Assembly (NCBI GenBank): GCA_019753175.1 | Contig: JAIELK010000030.1 | Location: 1 to 64,000 of the forward strand | Reading direction: 5' to 3' | From: Hyphomonadaceae bacterium | GTDB taxonomy: Bacteria > Pseudomonadota > Alphaproteobacteria > Caulobacterales > Aquidulcibacteraceae | DNA length: 64,000 bases | In this document: positions 1-9,768 of the stretch, one piece after another | How the letters are laid out: the number at the start of each line of letters is the position of its first letter | Position numbering within the stretch: the first letter of the stretch is position 1 | Program-made: the position numbers and the translations under genes | Notes under the pieces: generated by a model | Seen by the model: the letters and a program-made list of their open reading frames with translations, nothing else | Database searches by the model: none | What the model was told of the DNA's origin: nothing

Positions 1-123
1 TGGATCCCGGAGCCTCCCGTGCTGGAGATGCGAACATCATACGACGGCTTTGCAGGTGTGGGATTGATGGCGGCGCGGGCGTTGAAACGACGCGAGAAAC
101 GGCGCTGTGCGTGCAGGATAGAT

Positions 124-308
124 CGTCATCCCGGCCGAGCGCTGCGCGCTCGACCGGGATGACGGTGCGGCGGAGGGACGCGCTCTACCTGTACAACATC
201 CGTGCCGCCCCCTCACCCTGCCCTCTCCCCCTCGCGGGGGAGAGGGGCGCTCAAGAAAGCCACCGCTGGTCGTCATCCCGGACGCGACGCAGTCGCGATC
301 CGGGACCC
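124..308. repeat. cluster of intergenic palindromic (REP-like) repeats
   Basis: Three hairpins: CGTCATCCCGG...CCGGGATGACG (124-164), CCCTCTCCCCC...GGGGGAGAGGG (221-246), CGTCATCCCGGACGCGACGCAGTCGCGATCCGGGA (271-308); no convincing ORF. Confidence 0.6.
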
Positions 309-430
309 AGGGAAAACCGACTCAACATCGGACCCTGGGTGCCGGCACGCGCTCGCGGCTAGGGTCGATGGCAGGTGACGTTGACGCCATCTGCCGCTAG
401 GAGGAGCGCAGCACAAAGGGGAGCGACCGC

Positions 431-892
431 ATGAGCCGCGTCGAAGCAAAGCTGCAAGAACTGAACATCACGTTGCCGACGCCGCCGGCGCCGGTGGCGT
501 CCTACGTGCCGTACGTGATCGTCGGCAAGCTGGTGCATGTGTCGGGGCAGGTGTCGGTGGACGCCTCAGGCGGCATCAAGGGCAAGCTCGGCGATGCGAT
601 CGAGGTCGAGCAGGGCCAGGCCGCCGCGCGCCTGTGCGGGCTCAATCTCCTGGCGCAGGTGAAGGCCGCGTGCGGCGGCGACCTCGACAAGGTCAAGCGC
701 GTGGTCAAGCTCAACGGCTTCGTCAATGTGACGCCCGATTTTGACCCGATCCCGCAGGTGATGAATGGCTGCTCCGACCTCATGGTGTCGGTGTTCGGCG
801 ACGCCGGCCGCCACGCCCGCTCTGCTGTGGGCACGGCCAACCTGCCCTTGAACTACGCTGTGGAAGTCGACGGCGTGTTCGAGGTCGAGTGA
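431..892 (+). CDS. RidA/YjgF family protein
   Basis: 153 aa; LVHVSGQVSVDASGGIKGKLG...VKRVVKLNGFVNVTPDF...GRHARSAVGTANLPLNYAVEVDGVFEVE is RidA-like. Confidence 0.9.
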   Translation: MSRVEAKLQELNITLPTPPAPVASYVPYVIVGKLVHVSGQVSVDASGGIKGKLGDAIEVEQGQAAARLCGLNLLAQVKAACGGDLDKVKRVVKLNGFVNVTPDFDPIPQVMNGCSDLMVSVFGDAGRHARSAVGTANLPLNYAVEVDGVFEVE

Positions 893-2088
893 GACCCTCG
901 CGGGCAAGGCCGCGAGCGGCTACATCTGGCGCGATGGACGGCGCTGGTGCTTTGACGATCACGGTGGCGGGCGAACTCGCGGGCGTTGCGCGCGAGGGCT
1001 GGGACGCGCTCGCCAATCCCGCGCACGAACCGTACGACCCGTTCGTCTCATGGGATTTTCTGCAGGCGCTGGAAGAAAGCGGTTGCGTGGGTGCGGGCAG
1101 CGGCTGGAAGCCCGCGCATCTGGTTGCGCGCGAAGCGGGCGGCGCGATGGTCGGCGCGATGCCGCTCTACGCCAAGGATCATTCCTATGGCGAGTATGTG
1201 TTCGATCACGCCTGGGCCGACGCGCTGCATCGGGCGCGCGAACGCTATTACCCCAAGCTGCAGTGCGCCGTGCCGTTCACGCCCGTGCCGGGGCGGCGCA
1301 TCTTGGCGCGTGACGGAGAGGTCGAGCGGGCGCTGGCGTCGGCGGCGATCGAGCTTGCGCGGCGCGCGGGTGCTTCATCGGTGCATGCGACGTTCGCCAG
1401 CGAGGCGCTCTGCGCGCGGCTCGGGCCGCTTGGCTATTTGACGCGCGTCGGCCTGCAATACCATTGGTTCAACCGGGGCTACGGCTGTTTCGAGGATTTC
1501 CTCGCCGCGCTGTCGTCGCAAAAACGCAAGACCATTCGCAAGGAGCGCGCCCGCGCCAATCAAGGCGTGACCATCCATCGGTTGCGCGGCGACGACATCA
1601 CGCCGGCGGATTGGGACTTCTTCTTCCGCTGCTACATGGACACCGGCGCGCGCAAATGGGGCTCGCCCTATCTCAATCGCGACTTCTTCGCGTTGCTGGG
1701 AGAGCGCATGGCCGACGCTTGCGTGCTGTTCATCGCCGAAGCCGATGGCGCGCCGGTTGCGTCGGCGCTCAACCTGGTTGGCGGCGAGGCGCTCTATGGG
1801 CGCTATTGGGGCCGCATTGCCGACATCCCGTTCCTGCATTTCGAGCTCTGCTACTATCAGGCGATCGAACTGGCGATCGAACTTGGACTGCCGCGCGTCG
1901 AAGCCGGCGCGCAAGGCGAACACAAGCTGGCGCGCGGCTATGTGCCGGCGCCGACCTATTCCGCGCACTGGATCGCGCATGAGGGCCTACGCAGCGCGGT
2001 GGCGCGCTATCTCGAAGCGGAGACGCCGGCGGTGGTCGACGAGGCGGAGGCGCTGGCTGAGCACGCGCCGTTTAAGCGAGACGGCTAA
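889..2088 (+). CDS. GNAT-fold/peptidogalycan biosynthesis-like protein (COG3146 type)
   Basis: PYDPFVSWDFLQALEESGCVG...FLAALSSQKRKTIRKERA...GRYWG...FELCYYQAIE...GAQGEHKLARGYVP; true start may be ATG near 934. Confidence 0.85.
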   Translation: MRPSRARPRAATSGAMDGAGALTITVAGELAGVAREGWDALANPAHEPYDPFVSWDFLQALEESGCVGAGSGWKPAHLVAREAGGAMVGAMPLYAKDHSYGEYVFDHAWADALHRARERYYPKLQCAVPFTPVPGRRILARDGEVERALASAAIELARRAGASSVHATFASEALCARLGPLGYLTRVGLQYHWFNRGYGCFEDFLAALSSQKRKTIRKERARANQGVTIHRLRGDDITPADWDFFFRCYMDTGARKWGSPYLNRDFFALLGERMADACVLFIAEADGAPVASALNLVGGEALYGRYWGRIADIPFLHFELCYYQAIELAIELGLPRVEAGAQGEHKLARGYVPAPTYSAHWIAHEGLRSAVARYLEAETPAVVDEAEALAEHAPFKRDG

Positions 2089-2092
2089 CGCC

Positions 2093-4372
2093 TCAACCCC
2101 GCCGCTTGCCGCGACGGTGATCGCGCTCGCGGCCGCGGGGTTGGCCGCTGCGCCGCGCTTTCTTCCAGCCTGGCGCCGGCGGTTCGGGGTCGGTGAGCAC
2201 GGAGAACAGGAGCCCGCCCGAAATCGGCGTGGCTTCGTCCAGCCGCACTTCGACGCGCATGCCGAGGGGAAAGCGCACGCCAGATTGCTCCCCGACCAAA
2301 GCGTGCGCGGCTTCGTCGTGATGCCAGCGTTCGTCGCCGAGCGAGCGGATCGGCGCCAAGCCGTCGGCTTGGGTTTCATCGAGGCGCACGAACAGGCCGA
2401 AGCGGGTGACGCCAGTGACGCGGCCGGTAAAGGTCGCGCCGATGCGGTCGGCGAGGAAGGCGGCGATGAAGCGCGAGGTGGCGTCGCGTTCGGCGGCCAT
2501 GCTCTTGCGCTCGGTTTCGGAAATGTGCTTGGCGGTCTCCTCGTAGCGCGCTTCGTCTTTTTCGGTGGCGCCGTCGTCGCCGAGGCCGAGCGCGCGGATG
2601 AGCGCGCGGTGAATGGTGACGTCCGCATAGCGGCGGATCGGCGAGGTGAAGTGCGAATAGCGCGCGAGATTGAGGCCGAAATGGCCGATATTGTCGGGCG
2701 CATACACGGCTTGCGATTGCGTGCGCAGCACCACTTCGTTGATGATGTCCTTGTTGGGCGAGGCTTGCGCCAGCTGCAGGATGCGATTGAAGCGAGCTGC
2801 AGTGACGCTCTGGCCCTTGGCCCAGCTCATATCCACGGTCGGCAGAAAATCGGTGAGCGCGGCGATCTTCTCGTCGCTCGGCCGGTCGTGGATGCGATAG
2901 ATTTGCGGACGGCCCTTCAGCTCCAGCGTTTCCGCCGCGCAGACATTGGCCTGGATCATAAACTCTTCGATCAGCTTGTGGGCATCGAAGCGCTCGCGCC
3001 GGGTGACGCCGACGATGCGCCCGTCCTTGAACAGGATCTTGTGCTCGGGCGCATCGATCTCGAGCGGCTGACGTTTCTCGCGGCCCGCCCACACGCACGC
3101 ATAAGCGGCCCAGAGCGGCTTCAGGATCGGCTCCAAGAGCGGCTTGGTTTTCTCGTTCGGCTCGCCATCGATCGCCGCTTGCGCGGCTTCATACGAAAGC
3201 TTCGCCGCCGAGCGCATCAGCCCGCGCACGAATTGGTGGCGGCGCTTTTGGCCCGCTTTATCGAACACCATCTCCACCGCGAGGCAGGCGCGCTCTTCGC
3301 CTTCGCGCAGCGAACATAAATCGGCAGACAGCGTCTCCGGCAGCATCGGCGCGACGCGGTCGGGGAAATAGGTGGAATTGCCGCGCCGGAACGCGCCGCG
3401 ATCCAAGGCCGAGCCCGGCGTCACGTAATGCGAAACATCGGCGATCGCCACCCACACGCGCCAGCCCCCCGGATTCTTCGCATCGCCATCGGGCTGAGCG
3501 AACACCGCGTCGTCATGGTCGCGCGCGTCTTCGGGGTCGATGGTGATCAGCGGCACTTGCCTCAGATCGACGCGCCCTTTCAGCGGCGCGGGTTTCGCCG
3601 CATTGGCTTGCGCGTCTTCGTCGGGCGTGAAGCCCGGCATGATGCCGTGCGTGTGCATGGCCAGGATCGAAGCCGCGCGCGGATCGCTTTCGTTGCCGAC
3701 GATCTCCTTGATCAAGCCACGCTTTGGGCCATGCGCGCGTTCAGCCTGGCGCGCATCGATCTCGACCAGCACCAGATCGCCATGCTTGGCCTCGCCAACA
3801 TTTTGCGCCTCAATGACGATATCGAAGCGCGCTTTGCGGTCAGCGGGCTCGACGCGGCCGCCGCCAAACTTGCGCCCGCGCTCGTCCTTCATGGCGCGGA
3901 ACACGCCGAGGATGCGGTGCGCGCTTTGGCCGAGCCGTTTGACCACGCGCGCTTCGAGGCCGTCATCGGTGCGGGCGATGCGCGCCAGCACGCGGTCGCC
4001 GACGCCGATAGCCGCTTCGCCCTTTGTCCCGCGCGCATCGCCGGGGGCGAGCCGCACGACGGGGCCGAACAAGCCCTCCGGCCCGCGCATGCGCGCAAGC
4101 AATTCGCCGTCGGCGTCGCGATCGACAATATCCATCACGCCGGACGCAGGCAGCGCATGCGTGTCGGCGTAAGTCTTGCGTCCAGTACGCCCGAGCGCGC
4201 CTTCTTCCTCCAGCGCGCGCAAAATTTGGCGCAGCTCTTTCTTCTGATCGGGGCCAATGCCCAGCGCCCGCGCCAGATCGCCCTTCCGCGCCGCGCCGCC
4301 GGATTTCTGCAGCGCGGCCAGCACAAGCTCGCGGGTGAGCGGGGCGGGGGTGGGCGAAGAGCGCTTAGTCAT
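2093..4372 (-). CDS. rnr: ribonuclease R
   Basis: 759 aa; ITIDPEDARDHDDAVFA, DRVAPMLPETLSADLCSL, HFTSPIRRYADVTIHRAL, C-terminal S1 domain. Confidence 0.97.
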   Translation of the reverse strand: MTKRSSPTPAPLTRELVLAALQKSGGAARKGDLARALGIGPDQKKELRQILRALEEEGALGRTGRKTYADTHALPASGVMDIVDRDADGELLARMRGPEGLFGPVVRLAPGDARGTKGEAAIGVGDRVLARIARTDDGLEARVVKRLGQSAHRILGVFRAMKDERGRKFGGGRVEPADRKARFDIVIEAQNVGEAKHGDLVLVEIDARQAERAHGPKRGLIKEIVGNESDPRAASILAMHTHGIMPGFTPDEDAQANAAKPAPLKGRVDLRQVPLITIDPEDARDHDDAVFAQPDGDAKNPGGWRVWVAIADVSHYVTPGSALDRGAFRRGNSTYFPDRVAPMLPETLSADLCSLREGEERACLAVEMVFDKAGQKRRHQFVRGLMRSAAKLSYEAAQAAIDGEPNEKTKPLLEPILKPLWAAYACVWAGREKRQPLEIDAPEHKILFKDGRIVGVTRRERFDAHKLIEEFMIQANVCAAETLELKGRPQIYRIHDRPSDEKIAALTDFLPTVDMSWAKGQSVTAARFNRILQLAQASPNKDIINEVVLRTQSQAVYAPDNIGHFGLNLARYSHFTSPIRRYADVTIHRALIRALGLGDDGATEKDEARYEETAKHISETERKSMAAERDATSRFIAAFLADRIGATFTGRVTGVTRFGLFVRLDETQADGLAPIRSLGDERWHHDEAAHALVGEQSGVRFPLGMRVEVRLDEATPISGGLLFSVLTDPEPPAPGWKKARRSGQPRGRERDHRRGKRRG

Positions 4373-4389
4373 CGAAATCTAGCACCAGC

Positions 4390-4439
4390 CCTTCTCCCCG
4401 TGCGCGGGGAGAAGGTGGCCCGAAGGGCCGGTTGAGGGG
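4390..4439. repeat. REP-like palindromic element
   Basis: CCTTCTCCCCGTGCGCGGGGAGAAGG hairpin (4390-4415) followed by GGCCCGAAGGGCC; abuts the DUF559 stop codon. Confidence 0.7.
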
Positions 4440-4443
4440 AGCG

Positions 4444-4794
4444 TTACGGCTCAAGGACGGACCAAATCGCGGCTTCGACTTCGCCTGGCGACTGGTAGAC
4501 GTGATCGTTCGGCACGCGCATCACGCGCCAACCGGCTTGCTGATGGTACTCGGTGCGCGCTTCATCGAAAACGCGCTGGGCTTCAGCATCGTGGCTTGGG
4601 CCATCAACTTCGATCACGAGTTGGATAGCTGGACAGGCGAAATCGACGACATACTTTCCGATCGGATGCTGGCGACGGAATTTGTAGCGTAAACGCCGGT
4701 CGCGCAGCAGAGACCACATACGCCCTTCGGCGTTGGTCGGATTGCGCCTACTGACTCTGGCGCGCTGAATAGTGGTGGGCGTCTGGTCGGTCAT
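4444..4794 (-). CDS. DUF559 domain-containing protein (endonuclease-like fold)
   Basis: MTDQTPTTIQRARVSRRNPTNAEGRMWSLLRDRRLRYKFRRQHPIGKYVVDFACPAIQLVIEVDGPSH; start moved from 4848 to the internal ATG. Confidence 0.85.
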   Translation of the reverse strand: MTDQTPTTIQRARVSRRNPTNAEGRMWSLLRDRRLRYKFRRQHPIGKYVVDFACPAIQLVIEVDGPSHDAEAQRVFDEARTEYHQQAGWRVMRVPNDHVYQSPGEVEAAIWSVLEP

Positions 4795-4893
4795 TGCGAT
4801 TGCGTCTGCCTTCGCCTCCTCATCCGGCCCGCCAGTATCGCGACCCAAAGGCTAGGGTAGTCGAAACGGTTCCATCGCGATACAGGCGGGCCA

Positions 4894-4918
4894 CCTTCTC
4901 CTCCGCAGGAGGAGAAGG
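4894..4918. repeat. REP-like palindromic element, inverted relative to 4390-4439
   Basis: CCTTCTCCTCCGCAGGAGGAGAAGG hairpin preceded by GCGGGCCA. Confidence 0.65.
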
Positions 4919-4928
4919 GACGCTTGAC

Positions 4929-7544
4929 TCACGCGGTTGCTTTCTTTTTCGCAGCAGCCTTCGGTGCGACCTTCTTCGCAGCTTTTTTTGCGGCCGTTCT
5001 AGGCTTGGTGTCGACGTTGGCTGCCTTCTTCGCTGGCGCTTTGCGTCCGCGTTTCTTTCCCCCGCCAGCCTCCGCGCGTGCCGCCAACAGTGAGAGCGCT
5101 TCGTCCAGCGTCACGTCTTCCGGCTTCTTCTCCTTCGGCACGTTGGCGTTGGTGTCGCCGTCATTGATGTAGGGGCCGTAGCGGCCGGAGAGCACGCGCA
5201 CGGGCTTGCCAGTGACCGGGCTTTCGCCGAGTTCCTTGAGCGCCGTGGGCGCGGCGCGGCCGAAGCGGCCTTTGCCGCCGCCGGCTTTCTTTTCGTCGAT
5301 CACCGCCACCGCGCGGTTCATCTGAATTTCGAACACGTCTTCGATGCTCTGCAAGTTGGCGTACATCTTGCCCATTTTCAGATACGGTCCGTACTGGCCG
5401 AGACCGGCGAGGATCATCTCGTTTTCGCTGGGATGCATGCCGACTTCGCGCGGCAGCGAGAGCAAAGCCAGCGCGCGTTCGAGCGTGATGCTGTCGGGCG
5501 ACCAGGTTTTCGGCAAGCTGGCGCGCTTGGGTTTGTCGGCGTCGCCGTTGGGCGTTTCAACGTACACGCCAAACCGCCCGCTCTTCAGCGTCACCGGCCC
5601 ACTCGGGCCGTCGCCCAGCAAGACGCCTTCGGCGGGGATCGCGCTCTCTTCGGCTTCGCCATTGCCGGCGAGCTGGCGGGTGAACTTGCACTCGGGATAG
5701 TTCGAGCAGCCGACAAAAGCCCCGAACTTGCCGAGCCTGAGTGAAAGCCTGCCCGCACCGCAGACCTGGCACGTGCGCGGATCGCCGCCGTCTTCGCGCG
5801 CGGGGAAGATGTGATCGCCCAAAACATCGTTCAGCGTTTCAATCACATCGCCGATGCGCAAGTCCGCGATCTCGCCGATGGCGCCGTTGAAGTCGTTCCA
5901 GAACTCACGCATCAGCTTCTTCCAGTCGAGATCGCCGGCCGACACTTCGTCGAGCTTGCCCTCAAGATCGGCGGTGAAATCGTACTCGACATATTTGCGG
6001 AAGAAGTTCTCGAGGAACGCGGTCAAGATCCGGCCGCGGTCGTCGGCGATGAAGCGGTTCTTGTCCATGCGCACATAATTGCGCTCGCGCAGCTTCTCCA
6101 GGATCGCGGCGTACGTGGAAGGCCGGCCGATGCCGAGTTCTTCAAGCTTCTTGACCAAGCTCGCTTCCGAGTAACGCGGCGGCGGCTCGGTAAAATGCTG
6201 ATCGGCCTTGACGTCCTGCACCGAGGCCGGCTCGCCTTGTTTGAGCTGCGGCAGGCGGCGGTTCTCTTCGTCCTCCTCGTCGTCGCGGCCCTCCGAATAG
6301 AGCTTCAGAAAGCCGTCGAAGAGAATGACCTGACCATTGGCGCGCAGCTCCACCTTGCCGGTCGGTTCGACCAGATCGACCGTGGTGCGTTCGATCGAGG
6401 CGGCTTCCATCTGGCTGGCGATGGCGCGCTTCCAGATCAGTTCGTAAAGCCGCGCCTGATCGCCATCGAGATGCAACGACCGTGGTGTGTTCGTTGGATC
6501 GGTCGGCCGGATCGCTTCGTGCGCTTCCTGCGCGTTCTTGATCTTCGAGGCGTAGCGGCGCGGCTCGGCCGGCGTGTATTGCGTGCCGAACTGCGCATCG
6601 ATGGCGCGGCGCAGCTCGCGGATGGCGCCTTCGTCCATGGAGACGCCGTCGGTCCGCATATAGGTGATGTGGCCGGCCTCGTAGAGACGCTGCGCCGTCT
6701 GCATCGTGCGCGTCGCGGAGAAGCCGAGCTTGCGCGCCGCTTCCTGCTGCATGGTCGAGGTGGTGAACGGCGGAGGCGGATTACGCTTGGTCGGCTTGGC
6801 CTCGACCGCGGCAACCTTGAAGCCGCCGCGCTTTGCGGCGTCGCGCGCGGCGAACGCCATCGCCTGGTTGCGGATGTCGAGGCGTTTCAGCTTCTTGCCC
6901 TCGAAGGCCGACAGCCGCGCCAGGAATTGTTCACCGCGCGCGCTCAGCATCTGTGCATCGACCGACCAGTATTCCTGTGGGCGGAAGCGCTCGATCTCGA
7001 CTTCGCGATCAACGATGAGTCTGAGCGCCACCGATTGCACGCGCCCCGCCGAGCGCGCGCCCGGCAGCTTGCGCCACAGCACCGGCGAGAGCGTGAAGCC
7101 GACGAGATAATCGAGCGCGCGGCGCGCCAGATAGGCGTCGACCAACTCCATGTCGATGTCGCGGGGCGCCGCCATCGCCGCCTGCACCGCCGGCTTGGTG
7201 ATGGCGTTGAACGTGACGCGCTTGACCGACTTGCCCTTGAGCGCCTTGCGCGCCTTCAGCGTCTCCAGCACGTGCCAGGAAATCGCCTCGCCTTCGCGAT
7301 CGGGGTCGGTGGCAAGGATAAGGCCGTCAGCGTCCTTGAGCGCATCAGCAATGGCTTTGACGTGCTTGGAGGACTTGGCGTCGAGTTCCCAGTCCATGGC
7401 GAAGTCCTCGCCCGGCTTCACCGAACCGTCCTTGGCGGGCAGGTCGCGGATATGACCGTACGAGGCCAAAACCTTGTAGCCGGCGCCTAAATATTTGTTG
7501 ATTGTCTTGGCCTTAGCCGGAGATTCGACGACGACGACGTGCAT
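4929..7544 (-). CDS. topA: DNA topoisomerase I
   Basis: 871 aa; VVESPAKAKTINKYLG, TDPDREGEAISWH, TYMRTDGVSMDEGA, zinc ribbon CQVCGAGRLSLRLGKFGAFVGCSNYPEC, Lys/Ala-rich tail. Confidence 0.98.
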   Translation of the reverse strand: MHVVVVESPAKAKTINKYLGAGYKVLASYGHIRDLPAKDGSVKPGEDFAMDWELDAKSSKHVKAIADALKDADGLILATDPDREGEAISWHVLETLKARKALKGKSVKRVTFNAITKPAVQAAMAAPRDIDMELVDAYLARRALDYLVGFTLSPVLWRKLPGARSAGRVQSVALRLIVDREVEIERFRPQEYWSVDAQMLSARGEQFLARLSAFEGKKLKRLDIRNQAMAFAARDAAKRGGFKVAAVEAKPTKRNPPPPFTTSTMQQEAARKLGFSATRTMQTAQRLYEAGHITYMRTDGVSMDEGAIRELRRAIDAQFGTQYTPAEPRRYASKIKNAQEAHEAIRPTDPTNTPRSLHLDGDQARLYELIWKRAIASQMEAASIERTTVDLVEPTGKVELRANGQVILFDGFLKLYSEGRDDEEDEENRRLPQLKQGEPASVQDVKADQHFTEPPPRYSEASLVKKLEELGIGRPSTYAAILEKLRERNYVRMDKNRFIADDRGRILTAFLENFFRKYVEYDFTADLEGKLDEVSAGDLDWKKLMREFWNDFNGAIGEIADLRIGDVIETLNDVLGDHIFPAREDGGDPRTCQVCGAGRLSLRLGKFGAFVGCSNYPECKFTRQLAGNGEAEESAIPAEGVLLGDGPSGPVTLKSGRFGVYVETPNGDADKPKRASLPKTWSPDSITLERALALLSLPREVGMHPSENEMILAGLGQYGPYLKMGKMYANLQSIEDVFEIQMNRAVAVIDEKKAGGGKGRFGRAAPTALKELGESPVTGKPVRVLSGRYGPYINDGDTNANVPKEKKPEDVTLDEALSLLAARAEAGGGKKRGRKAPAKKAANVDTKPRTAAKKAAKKVAPKAAAKKKATA

Positions 7545-7734
7545 GTGCGGGAGCGCTATCTGGGACGGCCGCTGGGGCCCGAAGCGCGCGGAAACTGGGG
7601 GCGGCGATGACGGGTGTCAACGCGCATGGTTTCACCGGAGTTGCGATACTGGCCAATTATCCATGTTAAATCAGCGACTTAGGTGATCAATACAACGCAG
7701 TTGCGATACAACCCAAAGCTGCATACAACAACCT

Positions 7735-7965
7735 ATGAACGAAAATCATCCCGACTCAGGCGACCCCGGCGTCAGCGCATTCGACACCGCAGCCTACATT
7801 TTCGACGTTGCTGGCCAGTTGGCGTCCATGGCTGACGCCCATCGCTTCATACGGCTTGCGGCGGCGCTAGAGCTGGCGCGCGGCGCGGCCGCCGAAGCGC
7901 TGGCGTCGCTGGCTGTGGAATCTCAGTCGGGCGCACGAAAGGCGGCGACCGAAGACGCGGCGTAG
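7735..7965 (+). CDS. small hypothetical protein
   Basis: 76 aa ORF in the topA-dprA gap; 3' end overlaps dprA antisense. Confidence 0.55.
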   Translation: MNENHPDSGDPGVSAFDTAAYIFDVAGQLASMADAHRFIRLAAALELARGAAAEALASLAVESQSGARKAATEDAA

Positions 7966-9029
7966 CCGCCGGGCAGGGACGCGGCGCGGCCGTCCAACTC
8001 AAGTTCGGTGAGCGCTGCAGCGACGAGTCCACTCGGCGCAGCGAGCAGCCGCGCGAGGTCGTTTACATGCACCGGCGTCGGTGACAACAGGCCGGCAATC
8101 CGCTCCGCGAGGGCGGAGGTTTGCTTCGCGCTCACGGGCGCATCGTCGAACAGCGGTCCGGTGGAGAGCGGTCGGAGCGGCGCTTCAACGTTGCCCAGCG
8201 CCGCGATCACGTCCTCGGCGCTCTCGACCAATGTCGCGCCCTGTTTGATCAGCGCATTCGAGCCGCGGGCGCGCGGGTCGAGCGGTGAGCCGGGCGTAGC
8301 CATCACGTCGCGGCCCTGATCGGCGGCCGCGCGGGCGGTGATCAGCGAGCCGGAGCGCAGCGCCGCCTCGACAACAATCACCGCGCGCGACAAGCCGGAG
8401 ATGATGCTGTTGCGCCGTGGGAAATCGCGCCCGCGTGCAACCGCGCCGAGCGGCGCTTCGCTGACGACGCAGCCATGTGCGCAGATCGCGTCATGCAGTT
8501 GCAGGTTTTGCGGCGGATAAGGATGATCGAGCCCGCCCGCGAGCACGGCTACGGTGCCGGTTTTCAACGCGCCGCGGTGCGCGGCGGCATCCACGCCGCG
8601 TGCAAGTCCAGAAACGACGGTGAAGCCGCTTGCGCCGAGATCAGCCGCAAGCCGCTCGGCGAACAGCAGCGCTGCCGCCGAGCCTTCGCGCGACCCGACA
8701 AGAGCGATGGCTTTGGTCTTCAGATGCGCGGCATCGCCGCGCACGGCGAGCGCCGGCGGCGGCGCGTCCAACTGCGCCAGCAGCGCGGGATAAGCCGGCT
8801 CGCAGCTTGCGAGCAGTACGGCGCCCATGTCGTCGAGCGCCTCGAGTTCGGCGTAGATACGCTCTCTGGGCGGCGGATTGTGATCACCGAGGCGCGGGAG
8901 CGCTTCGAGTGCGGCGGCCGCGCCGCCAAAGCGCGCGACCAAGCGGTGAAAGGTCAGCGGGCCGATGCGCGGCGTGCGCGCAAGCTGCAGCCAAGCGACG
9001 CGCTCCGGCTGCGAGAGCGTCCGGTTCAT
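7923..9029 (-). CDS. dprA: DNA-processing protein DprA
   Basis: [61 protein letters not shown]-terminal winged helix. Confidence 0.95.
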   Translation of the reverse strand: MNRTLSQPERVAWLQLARTPRIGPLTFHRLVARFGGAAAALEALPRLGDHNPPPRERIYAELEALDDMGAVLLASCEPAYPALLAQLDAPPPALAVRGDAAHLKTKAIALVGSREGSAAALLFAERLAADLGASGFTVVSGLARGVDAAAHRGALKTGTVAVLAGGLDHPYPPQNLQLHDAICAHGCVVSEAPLGAVARGRDFPRRNSIISGLSRAVIVVEAALRSGSLITARAAADQGRDVMATPGSPLDPRARGSNALIKQGATLVESAEDVIAALGNVEAPLRPLSTGPLFDDAPVSAKQTSALAERIAGLLSPTPVHVNDLARLLAAPSGLVAAALTELELDGRAASLPGGYAASSVAAFRAPD

Positions 9030-9694
9030 GCCTCGTCAGCGGGGGCGGGCGTCTGCTCGGGCGACGTGTCCTGGGCGGCCTCGTCCTTCTTGGCGCCGAT
9101 CCGAGGTTCCGTGCCCGCGCGCAAGCGTTCGATGTTGGCGCGGTGGCGCCAGAAGATCAGCACCGCAAGCGCGGTCGTGAACAGCACCTGCGACCAGCTG
9201 AAATTGGCAACGAGGCTGGCGATGGGTGTGATCGCCGCTGCGCACAACGCTGCGAGCGAGGAATAGCGAAAGATGGTGGCGACCGCGAGCCAGGTGACGC
9301 CCGCGAGCACGCCCAACGGCCAGATGCCGGCGAACAGCACGCCGAAGAAGGTTGCAACGCCTTTGCCGCCTTTGAAGCCGAGCCACACCGGATAGCAATG
9401 TCCGACAAAGGCAAAGCCGCCCGCCACCAGCTCGATCTCGGTGCGGTTCGGCGCATCGCCGGCAAGCCAGCGCGCGATCAGCAGCGCCGCGCCGGCCTTG
9501 GCGGCGTCGAGCACGAGTGTCGCGAGCGCTAGGTCCTTGCGGCCGGTGCGGAGCACATTGGTCGCGCCAATATTGCCCGAGCCGATGTTGCGTACGTCAC
9601 CCAGCCCCGCCGCTTGGGTCAGCACGAGACCGAAAGGAATCGAGCCGAGCAGGTAACCGCCCACGGCGGCGAGCAAGAAGGGTAAGGCGTCCAC
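9026..9694 (-). CDS. plsY: glycerol-3-phosphate acyltransferase PlsY
   Basis: [51 protein letters not shown]. Confidence 0.96.
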   Translation of the reverse strand: MDALPFLLAAVGGYLLGSIPFGLVLTQAAGLGDVRNIGSGNIGATNVLRTGRKDLALATLVLDAAKAGAALLIARWLAGDAPNRTEIELVAGGFAFVGHCYPVWLGFKGGKGVATFFGVLFAGIWPLGVLAGVTWLAVATIFRYSSLAALCAAAITPIASLVANFSWSQVLFTTALAVLIFWRHRANIERLRAGTEPRIGAKKDEAAQDTSPEQTPAPADEA

Positions 9695-9768
9695 CGGCGG
9701 CTCTCTAACAGGAGCGCGGCGCGCTGTGGAGGGGAGACTTCGGCCGTGCGACCGCTAAAGTCGGGCGC

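Noticed and set aside
1745-3319. Long + strand ORF of 524 aa
   Set aside because: Antisense to rnr, low-complexity Arg/Ala/His composition; GC-rich shadow ORF.
5811-7490. 559-aa + strand ORF
   Set aside because: Fully antisense to topA; shadow ORF.
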